A stretch of 25,185 bases of DNA from a virus, in the IMG/VR virus record IMGVR_UViG_3300012936_002527, positions 1 to 25,185 of that record; one strand, 5' to 3'. The position numbers and the translations under genes were made by a program. Positions 1 to 7,939 of the stretch are shown one piece after another. Position 1 is the stretch's first letter, and every line of letters starts with the position of its first letter. The notes beneath the pieces are model-generated. The model was not told the origin of the DNA, did not search any database, and saw nothing but the letters and a program-made list of their open reading frames with translations.

Positions 1-1461
1 GTAACTTGGACAGCAACAACACTTCCAGCAACTAGTGCTTGGACAGATGTTGCATGGGGTAACGGACACTTTATTGCAGTTGCAAGTGATACAAACACAG
101 GTGCTATGTCGTTAGATGGCGCAACATGGGTAGCGATGCCAATGGGTGCTCCAGACTCAACAGCAGTTTCAGGATTGCAAAGAGTTGAATACGGACAAGG
201 ACAGTTTGTTGCTACAGCATACATTGACGGATTAGACGGCTTTAATGATGTTGCTACATCACAAGACGGATTTAACTGGACATGGAAATCACTAGAAGGT
301 GTAACTGGAGACCAAGTAGGTGAAGGTTACCAAGCATGTGGATTTGGTGTAGCAGATAAAAAAGGTTATTGGGTAACAATTCCAGTTGTAGCAGGAGCAA
401 TTGCTTCAAGATCAAGACTGGGTGTTACTGCAAAAGCAAGATCATTTGTTGCACAGAATAAAATCTTTGCAATTAGAATTATTGAACCAGGTTCAGGATA
501 CGATAGTGCTCCAACACTAACAATTACTGATCCGAGCGAGATTTACGCTGTACCATTCATAGTTAGAATTGGTAACGGTGTGTTAGCTAACCCATCATTT
601 ATTAGCAGAGGAACTGGATATGTTTCAGCTTCCGCTGACTTAGTAGGTGGTGACGGATTTGCTGACTTCTTCCAAAGTGGTTCGTTCATTGCTGTTAGAC
701 AACTTACAGATATTCCGGTAACAGGATCAAACGTTGTGTTTGGACATTTACCAAATGAAACATTTAAACTTGTTAATATTGTAACACAACTTGGTACAAA
801 CCCAGGTGCGTACACATGTTTCTTACAAGTATCACCGGATATGAAAGTTATTAATGTTCCTGCACATGGAACTAGTGTAACAACTAGAATTAAGTACTCG
901 CAGGTACGTTTAACAGGACACGACTTCCTAGATATTGGTACAGGTAACTTTACTGAAACCAACTATCCAGGACTTCCAACACAAGATCCAATACAGGCTA
1001 ACGAAACCAGGGAACGTAGCGGTGGTAGAGTATTCTACACAGCAACTGACCAAGATGGTAACTTTAGAGTTGGTGGATTGTTTAGTGTTGAACAGTCAAC
1101 TGGTGTTGCAACATTGAATGCTGATGCATTTAACATTGCAGGACTACAAGAACTTACACTTGGTGAGGTTACGCTAGGTGGAGGATCTGCTTCAATTGAA
1201 GAATTTAGTACAGACCCATTCTTCACAGCAGATAGTGACAGTGTTGTACCAACACAAAGAGCTATTAAGGCTTACATCAGTTCACAAATTGGTGGCGGTG
1301 GTGCATCACTTAACGTAAATAGTGTTACAGCAGGTGCAATTTACATTGCTGGAACACAGATAACTACAACTACACAAGCGGCAATTCAAGTTAATGCTAA
1401 CATGAATTTCAAAGGTGGAGTTAGAGGACTACCAATTGCTTGGTCGTACTTCTTAAACTAG
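1..1461 (+). CDS. Virion structural/tail protein, 3' part (5' end outside window)
   Basis: The frame is open from the first base, so this is the C-terminal 486 residues of a larger protein; the first internal ATG (106) is not a credible start. The visible N-terminal part has repeats of the type W-G-N-G-x-F-I/V-A followed by S-x-D-G-x-x-W (for example SLDGATW and SQDGFNW), which resemble Asp-box/BNR beta-propeller loops common in phage tail proteins. The last part reads like the C-terminal module of large T4-like cyanophage structural proteins: a Gly/Ser/Thr-rich beta segment with VVPTQRAIKAYISSQ and a Gly-rich linker. It probably sits in the baseplate or fibre of the particle. It is followed by further virion genes on the same strand. 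Exact identity is not recognised; virion role is inferred from composition and context. Confidence 0.75.
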   Translation, partial: VTWTATTLPATSAWTDVAWGNGHFIAVASDTNTGAMSLDGATWVAMPMGAPDSTAVSGLQRVEYGQGQFVATAYIDGLDGFNDVATSQDGFNWTWKSLEGVTGDQVGEGYQACGFGVADKKGYWVTIPVVAGAIASRSRLGVTAKARSFVAQNKIFAIRIIEPGSGYDSAPTLTITDPSEIYAVPFIVRIGNGVLANPSFISRGTGYVSASADLVGGDGFADFFQSGSFIAVRQLTDIPVTGSNVVFGHLPNETFKLVNIVTQLGTNPGAYTCFLQVSPDMKVINVPAHGTSVTTRIKYSQVRLTGHDFLDIGTGNFTETNYPGLPTQDPIQANETRERSGGRVFYTATDQDGNFRVGGLFSVEQSTGVATLNADAFNIAGLQELTLGEVTLGGGSASIEEFSTDPFFTADSDSVVPTQRAIKAYISSQIGGGGASLNVNSVTAGAIYIAGTQITTTTQAAIQVNANMNFKGGVRGLPIAWSYFLN

Positions 1462-1488
1462 AAATATATATAAACGGAGAAAAAAGAA

Positions 1489-1809
1489 ATGGCAACAGGA
1501 ATTTTAGGGACAGCAGACCTTGCAGCGGCTACTGATACTACCCTATACACAGTACCTGCAGATCACTTTAGCGTAGTAACGGTAAACATCTGTAATAGGT
1601 CTTCAAGTGCTGCAAGTGTGAGGATTGCGGTTAGTTCCTCTGGAACACCTAATGACGCAGATTATATTGAATATGATTCTCAAATTTCTGCAAACGGTGT
1701 ATTAGAAAGAACAGGTTTAGTGCTTGACGCATCTAAGGTCGTTGTTGTAAGATCAAATGCAATTAACGTATCAGCTGTGTGCTTAGGTATCGAAACTTCA
1801 ACAGCATAA
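1489..1809 (+). CDS. Small virion structural protein (hypothetical)
   Basis: A 106-residue protein starting MATGILGTADL, preceded by a GGAG ribosome-binding sequence in 'aacggagaaaa'. It is Ala/Ser/Thr/Val-rich with alternating hydrophobic positions, looks like a single beta-sandwich, and has no signal peptide or membrane segment. The pattern 'YTVPADHFSVVTVNICNRSS' followed by 'YIEYDSQI' and a hydrophobic beta end is typical of small structural/decorating proteins encoded beside tail fibres in T4-like marine phages. It lies 27 bases after the large structural gene and 13 before the next, so it is probably co-transcribed with them. Function beyond a structural role cannot be assigned. Confidence 0.7.
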   Translation: MATGILGTADLAAATDTTLYTVPADHFSVVTVNICNRSSSAASVRIAVSSSGTPNDADYIEYDSQISANGVLERTGLVLDASKVVVVRSNAINVSAVCLGIETSTA

Positions 1810-1822
1810 GGGAGAGATAAAC

Positions 1823-2281
1823 ATGGGAAGAATAGTAGGACAAGGACTTAATGATCAGCCAGTTATTGCATCTGGCACTACTGCTCAACGCCCGCCTAGT
1901 GCTAACTCTGGTGCTTTGTATTATAATACTTCTAAAAATATTTTAGAAATTTATAACCATAACGCGGTACAATGGCACGTGGTAGGGGAATTACCAAGAG
2001 TGGTAGTTACTTCTGCAACAGCGGCTATGTCAAATACATTCTATATTGTCAATAGCGCAGGCGGACCAGTTACAATAACACTACCGGGTTCACCAGTAGA
2101 AGGTGATACAGTTAAGTTTCAAGATTACTCAGGTACTTTTGGCACTAACAATTTAACAGTTGGAGCCAACGGTAATAAAATTATGCGTACTAGCGACAAC
2201 ATGACTGTAAGTACTAATGGTGCATCATTTACACTAGAGTACACCGACGCGGCAAGTGGCTGGTTAGTAGCATCAATTTAA
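1823..2281 (+). CDS. Short fibre-like virion protein
   Basis: A 152-residue protein preceded by a good ribosome-binding site (GGGAG, 'taagggagagataaacATG'). Residues about 18-55 hold the phage-fibre pattern 'G-T-T-A-Q-R-P-P ... G-A-L-Y-Y-N-T ... E-I-Y ... W', a small module widely repeated in tail-fibre and virion proteins. Residues about 60-152 form a beta-rich domain with 'GPVTITLPGSPVEGDTVKFQDYSG' and 'NLTVGANGNKI', like the terminal beta-sandwich of many fibre proteins. No enzymatic motif is visible. It sits between a small structural gene and the Gly-rich adhesin triplet in a continuous plus-strand virion operon. A fibre or fibre-tip connector role is inferred. Confidence 0.7.
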   Translation: MGRIVGQGLNDQPVIASGTTAQRPPSANSGALYYNTSKNILEIYNHNAVQWHVVGELPRVVVTSATAAMSNTFYIVNSAGGPVTITLPGSPVEGDTVKFQDYSGTFGTNNLTVGANGNKIMRTSDNMTVSTNGASFTLEYTDAASGWLVASI

Positions 2282-2299
2282 TAGGAGCATAGAAAGAAA

Positions 2300-3151
2300 A
2301 TGGCATTTGATTATCAAAGTTTGAAAAAAGTTACAGGGGCTGCAATTGTGGACGGAAGTCTGGCTCAGGCAGACTTAGCGAATACAACTGTAACAGGAAC
2401 AAACATTGCCGCCGGAGCAGTTGGGTCTGACGAGATGGCATCAGGTGCAGTAGATCTTGGAAGTGCTAAAGCAACAGGTGCATTATCAGTTGCACAAGGT
2501 GGTCTAGGTATTAACAGTGGTAGCGGAGCATATAGAGCTGTAAGAAGCACAGGCTCAGCACTAACTACTGATCAACATGGTATTGCAAGTATGAATGTTT
2601 ATACAGGTAATAGCACATGGAGTAGACCAAGTGGTGTACGATACATTAGAGTACAAGTACAAGGTGCTGGTGGTGGCGGAAGCGGCCACGGAGAAGGTGG
2701 TGCTGCAGGCGGATACGCAGAAAAATTTATTGATGTAACAGGAATTAGTTCAGTTTCAGTTAGCATTGGTGGTGGAGGTGGTGGTACATACTACTCCGGT
2801 GCTGGTGGTAATGGTAACGGTTCTAGTTTCGGACCATATGTTAGTGCAAGTGGTGGACACGGAGCAAACAGACAAAACCAACACAGTGGTGGAGTTAGTG
2901 GAAATGGATCAGGTGGTAACTTGAACATTCATACAGGCGGCGGATTTAGTCACCATGCTTATAGTGCTCAGAGTACAGCAAACACATATTTTGGAGGTGG
3001 TGCTCCAGGTAATCACCCACAAGGTGGACACTTTGCACACAATCACCAAAACCACTGTACACAAGGATCAGGTGGAGCAGGATCTCACTTCCACGGACAC
3101 AGAGGTTCAGACGGTAGACCTGGCATGATTATTGTGACTAACTACTATTAA
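2300..3151 (+). CDS. Glycine/histidine-rich adhesin-like tail-fibre protein, copy 1
   Basis: A 283-residue protein with AGGAG upstream of the start. Residues 1-75 are a repetitive beta segment ('TVTGTNIAAGAVGSDEMASGAV') ending in a QGGLG linker. Residues 99-120 carry the join 'TWSRPSGVRYIRVQV', typical of Gly_rich_2-type domains. Residues 121-275 are dominated by Gly, His, Ser, Asn and Tyr, with blocks IGGGGGGTYY, SGGHGANRQNQH, GGHFAHNHQ and GHRGSDGRPG, then a short hydrophobic end IIVTNYY. Runs of Gly separated by variable patches recall the polyglycine-helix receptor-binding domain of T-even gp38 adhesins; this is analogy, not demonstrated homology. It is the first of three tandem paralogues. 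The patch at residues 212-231 differs most between copies. Likely role: receptor contact at a fibre tip. Confidence 0.75.
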   Translation: MAFDYQSLKKVTGAAIVDGSLAQADLANTTVTGTNIAAGAVGSDEMASGAVDLGSAKATGALSVAQGGLGINSGSGAYRAVRSTGSALTTDQHGIASMNVYTGNSTWSRPSGVRYIRVQVQGAGGGGSGHGEGGAAGGYAEKFIDVTGISSVSVSIGGGGGGTYYSGAGGNGNGSSFGPYVSASGGHGANRQNQHSGGVSGNGSGGNLNIHTGGGFSHHAYSAQSTANTYFGGGAPGNHPQGGHFAHNHQNHCTQGSGGAGSHFHGHRGSDGRPGMIIVTNYY

Positions 3152-3166
3152 GGAGTATGAAAGAGA

Positions 3167-4024
3167 ATGGCATTTAATTATCAAACACTTAAACAATTAA
3201 CAAATACTTCCTTAGATGGTGCTACTGTTACAGGTGCAGATTTAGGCACAGATTCAGTAACAAATGCAAAATTAGCAAACGGTGCTATTACTAGTGATAA
3301 GATGGCAACAGGTGCTGTTAACTTAGGCGGTAGTGTAGTTTCTGGTACAGCAGCATTTAATAAAGGTGGTACAGGACAAACTAGTGTTGGTGGAGCATAC
3401 CAAGCACTAACAATGAATTCAAGTAATAACAACTTAACCTTTACACCAACAGGTATTAGAGGTATGAGTGTTTATACAAGTACAGGTACTTGGAACAAAC
3501 CAAGTGGTGTACGATATATTTTAGTACAAGTACAAGCCGGAGGCGGCGGTGGTTCAGGACATGGTGAATCAGGAGCAGCAGGTGGCTATTCAGAAAGAGT
3601 ACTTGACGTAACAAGTATTAGCTCAGTGAGCTGTAATGTTGGCGGTGGCGGTGGTGGTACATACTACTCTAACGCAGGCGGCAACGGCAGTGGATCAAGT
3701 TTTGGTCCATACTTATCAGCTGGTGGAGGACACGGTGCTAATAGACATAATCAACATAATGGCGGATTACCTGGTGTTGGATCAGGTGGTAACCTAAACA
3801 TCTATTGTGGTGCAGGCGGAAGTCACGAACAACGTTCAGCAGGAATGGGCGGTGCTAGTTTCTTTGGCGGACCAGGTCCATCAGGACACCCACAAGGCGG
3901 ACACTTTGCACATAACCACCAAGGACATAGTTCACCAGGAACAGGTGGAACTTCAGGATACTTTAGTGGACATAGAGGTGCTGACGGTAGACCAGGAATC
4001 ATAATTGTAACGGAGTTCTATTAA
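3167..4024 (+). CDS. Glycine/histidine-rich adhesin-like tail-fibre protein, copy 2
   Basis: A 285-residue paralogue of the preceding gene, starting 15 bases after it behind AAGGAG. It keeps the architecture: repetitive N-terminus beginning MAFNYQTLKQ, KGGTG linker near residue 70, 'NKPSGVRYILVQV' near 110-123, and a Gly/His/Tyr-rich C-terminal domain. That domain has conserved frames VGGGGGGTYY (158-167), GGHGANRHNQH (187-197), GGHFAHNHQ and GHRGADGRPG. Between GGNLNIY and HPQGG the patch (about 213-240: CGAGGSHEQRSAGMGGASFF and on) is unlike copies 1 and 3. This suggests a rigid Gly scaffold with an exposed variable surface. Likely a second receptor-binding subunit or alternative adhesin; virion location is inferred from context. 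Confidence 0.75.
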   Translation: MAFNYQTLKQLTNTSLDGATVTGADLGTDSVTNAKLANGAITSDKMATGAVNLGGSVVSGTAAFNKGGTGQTSVGGAYQALTMNSSNNNLTFTPTGIRGMSVYTSTGTWNKPSGVRYILVQVQAGGGGGSGHGESGAAGGYSERVLDVTSISSVSCNVGGGGGGTYYSNAGGNGSGSSFGPYLSAGGGHGANRHNQHNGGLPGVGSGGNLNIYCGAGGSHEQRSAGMGGASFFGGPGPSGHPQGGHFAHNHQGHSSPGTGGTSGYFSGHRGADGRPGIIIVTEFY

Positions 4025-4025
4025 A

Positions 4026-4880
4026 ATGGCATTTAACTATCAAACACTAAAGCAATACACAGGTGACGCATTTATTGATGCAACTCTAACAGGATCAAAA
4101 TTAGCAGCAGGAACAGTTGCACAAGATGATATTGCAACAGGTGCTGTTGATGCAAACAAATTAGCAGATGGTGCAGTTAACTTAGGTTCAAGTGTAGTTA
4201 CAGGTACAGTACCAGTAAGTAGAGGTGGTACAGGACTTACTAGTGTTGGAGGAAATAACACTATTCTTTCTGCTAACTCTTCAGGTAACGCATTAGAATA
4301 TAGAAACGAAGGTTTCTCAGGTATTCAAGTTTTTACAGGTAATGGTACTTGGAACAGACCAAGTGGTGTAAGATATATTAGAGTTAAACTAGTTGGCGGA
4401 GGCGGTGGCGCAAGTGGTCACGGAGAGTCAGGCGGCGCTGGTGGATACTCAGAAAGAATTATGGACGTAACAGGAATTAGCTCAGTTGGTATTACAATTG
4501 GCGGTGGTGGCGGAGGTACTTATTACTCTGGTGCTGGTGGTAATGGTAACACAACGAGCTTTGGGCCTTATATGTCAGCAGGTGGCGGACATGGGGCTAA
4601 TAGACAGAACCAACACAGTGGTGGAGTAAGTGGTAACGGTAACGGCGGAAACTTAAATATTCACCAAGGTGGCGGAGGGTGTCATCACCACTCATTTGGT
4701 CCAGGTGGATCAACATATTTCGGTGGTGCAGCACCGTCAGGGCATCCACAAGGTGGACACTTTGCACACAATCACCAAGGACACAGTGCGCCAGGTACAG
4801 GCGGTACAGGCGGGTATTTTCATGGACATAGAGGTTCAGATGGAAGACCAGGTATTGTAGTCGTTGAGGAATATAAGTAA
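4026..4880 (+). CDS. Glycine/histidine-rich adhesin-like tail-fibre protein, copy 3
   Basis: A 284-residue third paralogue. Only one base separates its ATG from the stop of copy 2, and its ribosome-binding GGAG (4012-4015) lies inside the end of copy 2, so translation is probably coupled. Domain order matches the other copies: N-terminal repeats (DATLTGSKLAAGTVAQDDIA), RGGTG linker near 70, 'NRPSGVRYIRVKLVGGGGG' near 110-128, then the Gly-rich domain with HSGGVSGNGNGGNLNIH shared almost exactly with copy 1. The variable patch here is QGGGGCHHHSFGPGGSTYF (about 214-232). It ends VVVEEYK rather than the aromatic ends of copies 1 and 2. Receptor-binding role inferred. Confidence 0.75.
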   Translation: MAFNYQTLKQYTGDAFIDATLTGSKLAAGTVAQDDIATGAVDANKLADGAVNLGSSVVTGTVPVSRGGTGLTSVGGNNTILSANSSGNALEYRNEGFSGIQVFTGNGTWNRPSGVRYIRVKLVGGGGGASGHGESGGAGGYSERIMDVTGISSVGITIGGGGGGTYYSGAGGNGNTTSFGPYMSAGGGHGANRQNQHSGGVSGNGNGGNLNIHQGGGGCHHHSFGPGGSTYFGGAAPSGHPQGGHFAHNHQGHSAPGTGGTGGYFHGHRGSDGRPGIVVVEEYK

Positions 4881-4886
4881 TAAATA
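4879..4886 (+). promoter_or_regulatory. Candidate T4-type late promoter (AATAAATA)
   Basis: AATAAATA overlaps the stop of the third adhesin gene and lies 25 bases before the ATG at 4912, with a ribosome-binding GGAG (4897-4900) between them. NATAAATA is the late-promoter consensus described for T4-like cyanophages. Assigned by motif and position only. Confidence 0.5.
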
Positions 4887-4911
4887 AAAGACAATAGGAG
4901 TATATTAAACC

Positions 4912-5424
4912 ATGAAAAAAGCACTTATAGGATATCAAGGTTGGGTTCAAGACATTAGAGAGCCCGGCGAAGAGTTTGAAATCTACAATGGTCCTGATGC
5001 ATCAATCCAGTGGGTAGACGCACCAAATGAGATCACTTTAGATTGGACCTTAGAATGGTCACCACAACAACAACAAATGATTTGGGTAGAAAGAGACGGC
5101 CCATACACACAAGATTCAGAAGCACGTAGAGTTGCGTACGGTGAAATTGGTGAGCAATTGGACATGATTTATCATGAAATCCAAGAAAACGGATCTATTG
5201 CAGCAAATGGCCCATGGGCATCACACATTGCTACAGTAAAATCAATGATTCCTGCTCCGCCAGCACCAGAACTAATCACTGAAGAAGAAGCAATGGTAAG
5301 AAGAAATACTATGGAACCAAGTGAAGATAAACCATGTAATTCAAGTACTTCGGACTTACCAGCTTGGAAAAGATACAGTGGTTGGACAGATAAATCCAAC
5401 GACCCTATTCCGGGTATTAATTAG
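4912..5424 (+). CDS. Fibre-cluster accessory protein (virion-associated or chaperone, uncertain)
   Basis: A 170-residue acidic protein behind a ribosome-binding GGAG and a possible late promoter. Residues about 66-113 contain 'VAYGEIGEQLDMIYHEI ... WASHIATVKSMIPAP', matching a small module seen in many T4-like marine phage proteins (typically R-x-x-x-Y-P-S-I-G-D-Q-L-D ... I-x-x-V-K). The first 60 residues, with several Trp (GYQGW, IQWVD, TLDWTLEW), look like a small beta domain. The C-terminal 50 residues are Pro/Ser/Asp-rich and probably flexible. It is the last gene before the terminator of the virion operon. By position after the adhesins it might be a fibre assembly factor or minor virion protein; neither is shown. 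Confidence 0.6.
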   Translation: MKKALIGYQGWVQDIREPGEEFEIYNGPDASIQWVDAPNEITLDWTLEWSPQQQQMIWVERDGPYTQDSEARRVAYGEIGEQLDMIYHEIQENGSIAANGPWASHIATVKSMIPAPPAPELITEEEAMVRRNTMEPSEDKPCNSSTSDLPAWKRYSGWTDKSNDPIPGIN

Positions 5425-5450
5425 TAAAAACGTAATATACTCCAAATATT

Positions 5451-5475
5451 AAAAGGCTCTTCGGAGCCTTTTTTT
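5451..5475 (+). terminator. Rho-independent terminator with TTCG tetraloop
   Basis: A perfect 9-bp stem (AAAAGGCTC, 5451-5459, pairing with GAGCCTTTT, 5464-5472) closed by a TTCG loop, followed by a T run to 5475. It separates the virion operon from the halogenase/oxygenase operon. Confidence 0.9.
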
Positions 5476-5497
5476 ATTTCTACACCTATATCCATCG

Positions 5498-5505
5498 GAT
5501 AAATA
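5498..5505 (+). promoter_or_regulatory. Candidate T4-type late promoter (GATAAATA)
   Basis: GATAAATA lies just after the terminator and 32 bases before the halogenase ATG, with an AAAGGA ribosome-binding sequence between them. This is the only non-coding gap of any size before the 13-gene operon, so it is the natural place for its promoter. Confidence 0.6.
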
Positions 5506-5537
5506 ATAGTAGTATATAATACACCAAAGGAAAAGAT

Positions 5538-7157
5538 ATGAAAATTAAAACAGTAACCATTGTTGGCGGCGGCTCTTCCGGTTGGATGACAGCAGCAGCA
5601 CTTTCTAAGTGTTGCCCACACTTAGACATTACACTAATTGAATCTAAAACAATTGGCACAGTTGGAGTGGGCGAAAGTACATTGGGGCATATTAATAGAT
5701 ATCTTCAAATGCTTGATCTTAAAGATGAAGATTGGATGCCTGCATGTAACGCAACATATAAGAACTCAATTCAATTTACAAACTTTAGAGAAAATAAAGG
5801 AGAAGTATTTCAATATCCGTTTAGTGATGGATTTGATTATACTGATAAGCCAGGTGGCATGGAAAACTGGAGACAGTTAGCAGCACTAAAACCTGATCAG
5901 TATACACCAGAAGAATTTGCAAGGTTCTTTTGTACAGGTAATACATTACTTGCTGAACAAAACAAGCAAACTAAAAACGAAGATGGTGTATTAAGAAACT
6001 TTAATTTTGCTTGGGATACTGCATATCATTTAGATGCAGCAGCATTTGGTCAATACTTAAAAGATAAAATTGCTATTCCTAACGGTGTAAAACATATATA
6101 TGGCGAAGTACATTCCCATATGAAAGACAATACACACAGTTACGTTACACAAGTATTATGTGCAGACGGAACTAAGTTAAACAGTGACTTGTATATTGAT
6201 TGTACAGGTTTTGCATCTATTATGTTAGAAGGTTGGATGGGTTCACACTTTATGAACTTTGAAAAACACTTAGCAAATGATAGAGCATGGGCGTGTAGAT
6301 TACCTTACACTGATAGAGAAAGACAAATGCACAACGTAACTGATTGCCATGCACTTGGTAATGGTTGGGTATGGAACATTCCTTTATGGAATAGAATTGG
6401 TACAGGGTATGTTTACTCAACAAGATTTACAACACCCGAAGCAGCAAAAGTAGAGTTTAGAAAACATCTTGCAGAAGCACATACACCAGAAATTGCTGAA
6501 GCAGCAGAAATGTTTGAAGTTAAAATTAGACATGGTTATAGACATAGAGCATGGAAAGGTAATGTAGTAGGTGTAGGACTTAGTTACGGATTTGTTGAGC
6601 CATTAGAATCAACAGGACTGTTAACTACACACGAAAATATTATTAAACTAGTTGATATATTAAACACAAGAGACGGCCATGTAACTAGAACTGAACGAGA
6701 AGGCTTTAACTTTTCTTGTGAATATGATGTTAAAAAGTTTAGAGACTTTGTATCACAACACTATGCATTCTCTATGAGAGAAGACACTCCATACTGGAGA
6801 TGGTGTTCTGAAATAAATGAATATGATCCGCTTATGCATTCAGATGAAATGCAAAAACATTCACAATATCCTGCTATGATTGGTAACATTGTGGGCGGAC
6901 ATGCATACGATGAAACATATACAGGAAATTGTTTTATTACAGCGGGAATGGGCATTAGAGCGACTGCTACACCTGAGTTAGTTTTACGAGGATCTAGTCG
7001 TAGATTCGAAGTAGATGTACAAGAGGAAATAGGTGCAGTTGATCGTATGTATCAACAGTATAAAAACTTTGTGTTGGATCATCTAGAGAATCTACCTAGT
7101 CATTATGAATACTTAAAAGAAAACATATATGGCGGTAAGGATGATTACAAGGATTAA
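5538..7157 (+). CDS. Flavin-dependent (tryptophan-type) halogenase, canonical copy
   Basis: A 539-residue member of the flavin-dependent halogenase family (Trp_halogenase type), which uses FADH2, O2 and halide to make a hypohalous species that halogenates an aromatic or electron-rich substrate. Visible motifs: FAD-binding GGGSSG (10-15), GVGES (43-47), a Lys in the position of the catalytic Lys (TYKNSIQF, K75), WVWNIP (277-282, the WxWxIP signature that discourages monooxygenase chemistry) and GFVEPLESTG with the expected Glu (E357). Length matches PrnA/RebH-like enzymes. Relatives occur in marine T4-like phages; VirX1 of cyanophage Syn10 is a characterised viral member. No flavin reductase is in the window. 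It is the first gene of a long operon, with an AAAGGA ribosome-binding site. Substrate cannot be read from the sequence. Confidence 0.92.
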   Translation: MKIKTVTIVGGGSSGWMTAAALSKCCPHLDITLIESKTIGTVGVGESTLGHINRYLQMLDLKDEDWMPACNATYKNSIQFTNFRENKGEVFQYPFSDGFDYTDKPGGMENWRQLAALKPDQYTPEEFARFFCTGNTLLAEQNKQTKNEDGVLRNFNFAWDTAYHLDAAAFGQYLKDKIAIPNGVKHIYGEVHSHMKDNTHSYVTQVLCADGTKLNSDLYIDCTGFASIMLEGWMGSHFMNFEKHLANDRAWACRLPYTDRERQMHNVTDCHALGNGWVWNIPLWNRIGTGYVYSTRFTTPEAAKVEFRKHLAEAHTPEIAEAAEMFEVKIRHGYRHRAWKGNVVGVGLSYGFVEPLESTGLLTTHENIIKLVDILNTRDGHVTRTEREGFNFSCEYDVKKFRDFVSQHYAFSMREDTPYWRWCSEINEYDPLMHSDEMQKHSQYPAMIGNIVGGHAYDETYTGNCFITAGMGIRATATPELVLRGSSRRFEVDVQEEIGAVDRMYQQYKNFVLDHLENLPSHYEYLKENIYGGKDDYKD

Positions 7158-7935
7158 AAAGTTTTTTAGTAAGAAAAAACCATCCATAAGGTTCTATAGT
7201 CTGTACCCAGGGGTTGCAGATATATTCCCTATTTTCCAAGCATCTAAATTACCAAGAGATTTTACAAAAAATCAACCACACCCATCGATTGAAAGATTAG
7301 AAGCTAATGTTGCAAAGTGTCCTGGAATACGTAAAGTTGCTATGACAGGATGGATAGTACCAGCACCAGCAGATTTTGTTATTAAAACAAATGGTGATGG
7401 AGTTAGTTTCGAATGGCGCGAACCACTTAGATTTGACAAAGAAATGCCAGGTACTGAATCATATATTATGATGCATACTGAAAGTCAAACTGTGCCTGTA
7501 CTTGATGATGTTAACAACACGTTAAGAACAACAGTGAAAGTAGAAACTCCTTGGAGAGTTGATGCTTCAGATGATATTGTATTGTTACAATTACCACTTA
7601 CATATGCTAATGAACCAAGGTTTACAGCAGCACACGGTATATTAGATCCAATGCAATCTCATGTAGTAAACTTACAACTGTTTTGGAATGTCTTAGAAGG
7701 AGAGACATTAATTAAAGCAGGAACACCTTTAGCCCAATACATTCCTATTAAAAGAAGTGAATTAGGTTATAGTGCGTACGATCATGAAGTTGCATCGCAA
7801 CCTAATGAAAACGACATACAGAGAGAAAAAGCGTATAATTATGCTGCTAACTGCTCTTTAATTGATAAAGATAATCTTGCGTCAAGATTGAAACGAGCAA
7901 AAGCAGTATTAACTAAGTATAAACACAAAGGATGA
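7129..7935 (+). CDS. Beta-rich conserved phage protein, DUF6065-like
   Basis: A 268-residue protein overlapping the halogenase end by 29 bases. An alternative start at 7141 (MITRIKKFF) would leave a 17-base overlap, and neither has a clear ribosome-binding site. The first 20 residues are very Lys-rich and probably flexible. The body has 'YPGVADIFPIFQASKLP', then 'KCPGIRKVAMTGWIVPAPADFVI', and near the end 'NLQLFWNVLEGETLIKAGTPLAQYIPI'. That succession resembles, from memory, DUF6065-type proteins found next to oxygenases in marine phages; the assignment is tentative. No HxD metal motif or other catalytic signature is visible, so it may be a binding or scaffold protein. It is the second gene of the halogenase/oxygenase operon. 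Confidence 0.6.
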   Translation: MAVRMITRIKKFFSKKKPSIRFYSLYPGVADIFPIFQASKLPRDFTKNQPHPSIERLEANVAKCPGIRKVAMTGWIVPAPADFVIKTNGDGVSFEWREPLRFDKEMPGTESYIMMHTESQTVPVLDDVNNTLRTTVKVETPWRVDASDDIVLLQLPLTYANEPRFTAAHGILDPMQSHVVNLQLFWNVLEGETLIKAGTPLAQYIPIKRSELGYSAYDHEVASQPNENDIQREKAYNYAANCSLIDKDNLASRLKRAKAVLTKYKHKG

Positions 7936-7939
7936 TACA

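Larger units (their letters stand above)
2300..4880 (+). repeat. Tandem gene triplication of Gly/His-rich adhesin paralogues
   Basis: Three consecutive genes of 283, 285 and 284 codons are colinear over their whole length, with matching MAF(D/N)YQ(S/T)LK starts, linkers and Gly-rich frames. Stretches remain similar at DNA level, for example the 'aagtggtgta' block leading into the Gly-rich part of each. This marks an old tandem duplication with divergence concentrated in one patch before the HPQGG block. Confidence 0.8.

Noticed and set aside
543-962. Antisense frames of 60-139 codons opposite the structural, adhesin and subtilase genes
   Set aside because: They lie wholly inside clear genes, lack ribosome-binding sites and have the biased composition expected of shadows of Ser/Thr/Gly-rich genes.
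2300-4880. Diversity-generating retroelement acting on the adhesin triplet
   Set aside because: No reverse transcriptase, template repeat or adenine-biased variable repeat pair is visible; simple duplication and divergence explains the copies.
4597-4950. Minus-strand frame of 117 codons over the third adhesin gene
   Set aside because: Its Cys/His/Leu/Tyr-rich product is the complement of Gly-rich repeat codons; similar fragments appear opposite other low-complexity genes and there is no promoter or ribosome-binding site.
5538-7157. Bacterial chromosomal halogenase locus or biosynthetic gene cluster instead of a phage
   Set aside because: Flanking fibre and adhesin genes, late-promoter motifs and gene overlaps are phage-like, and no NRPS/PKS, regulator or transporter is present.
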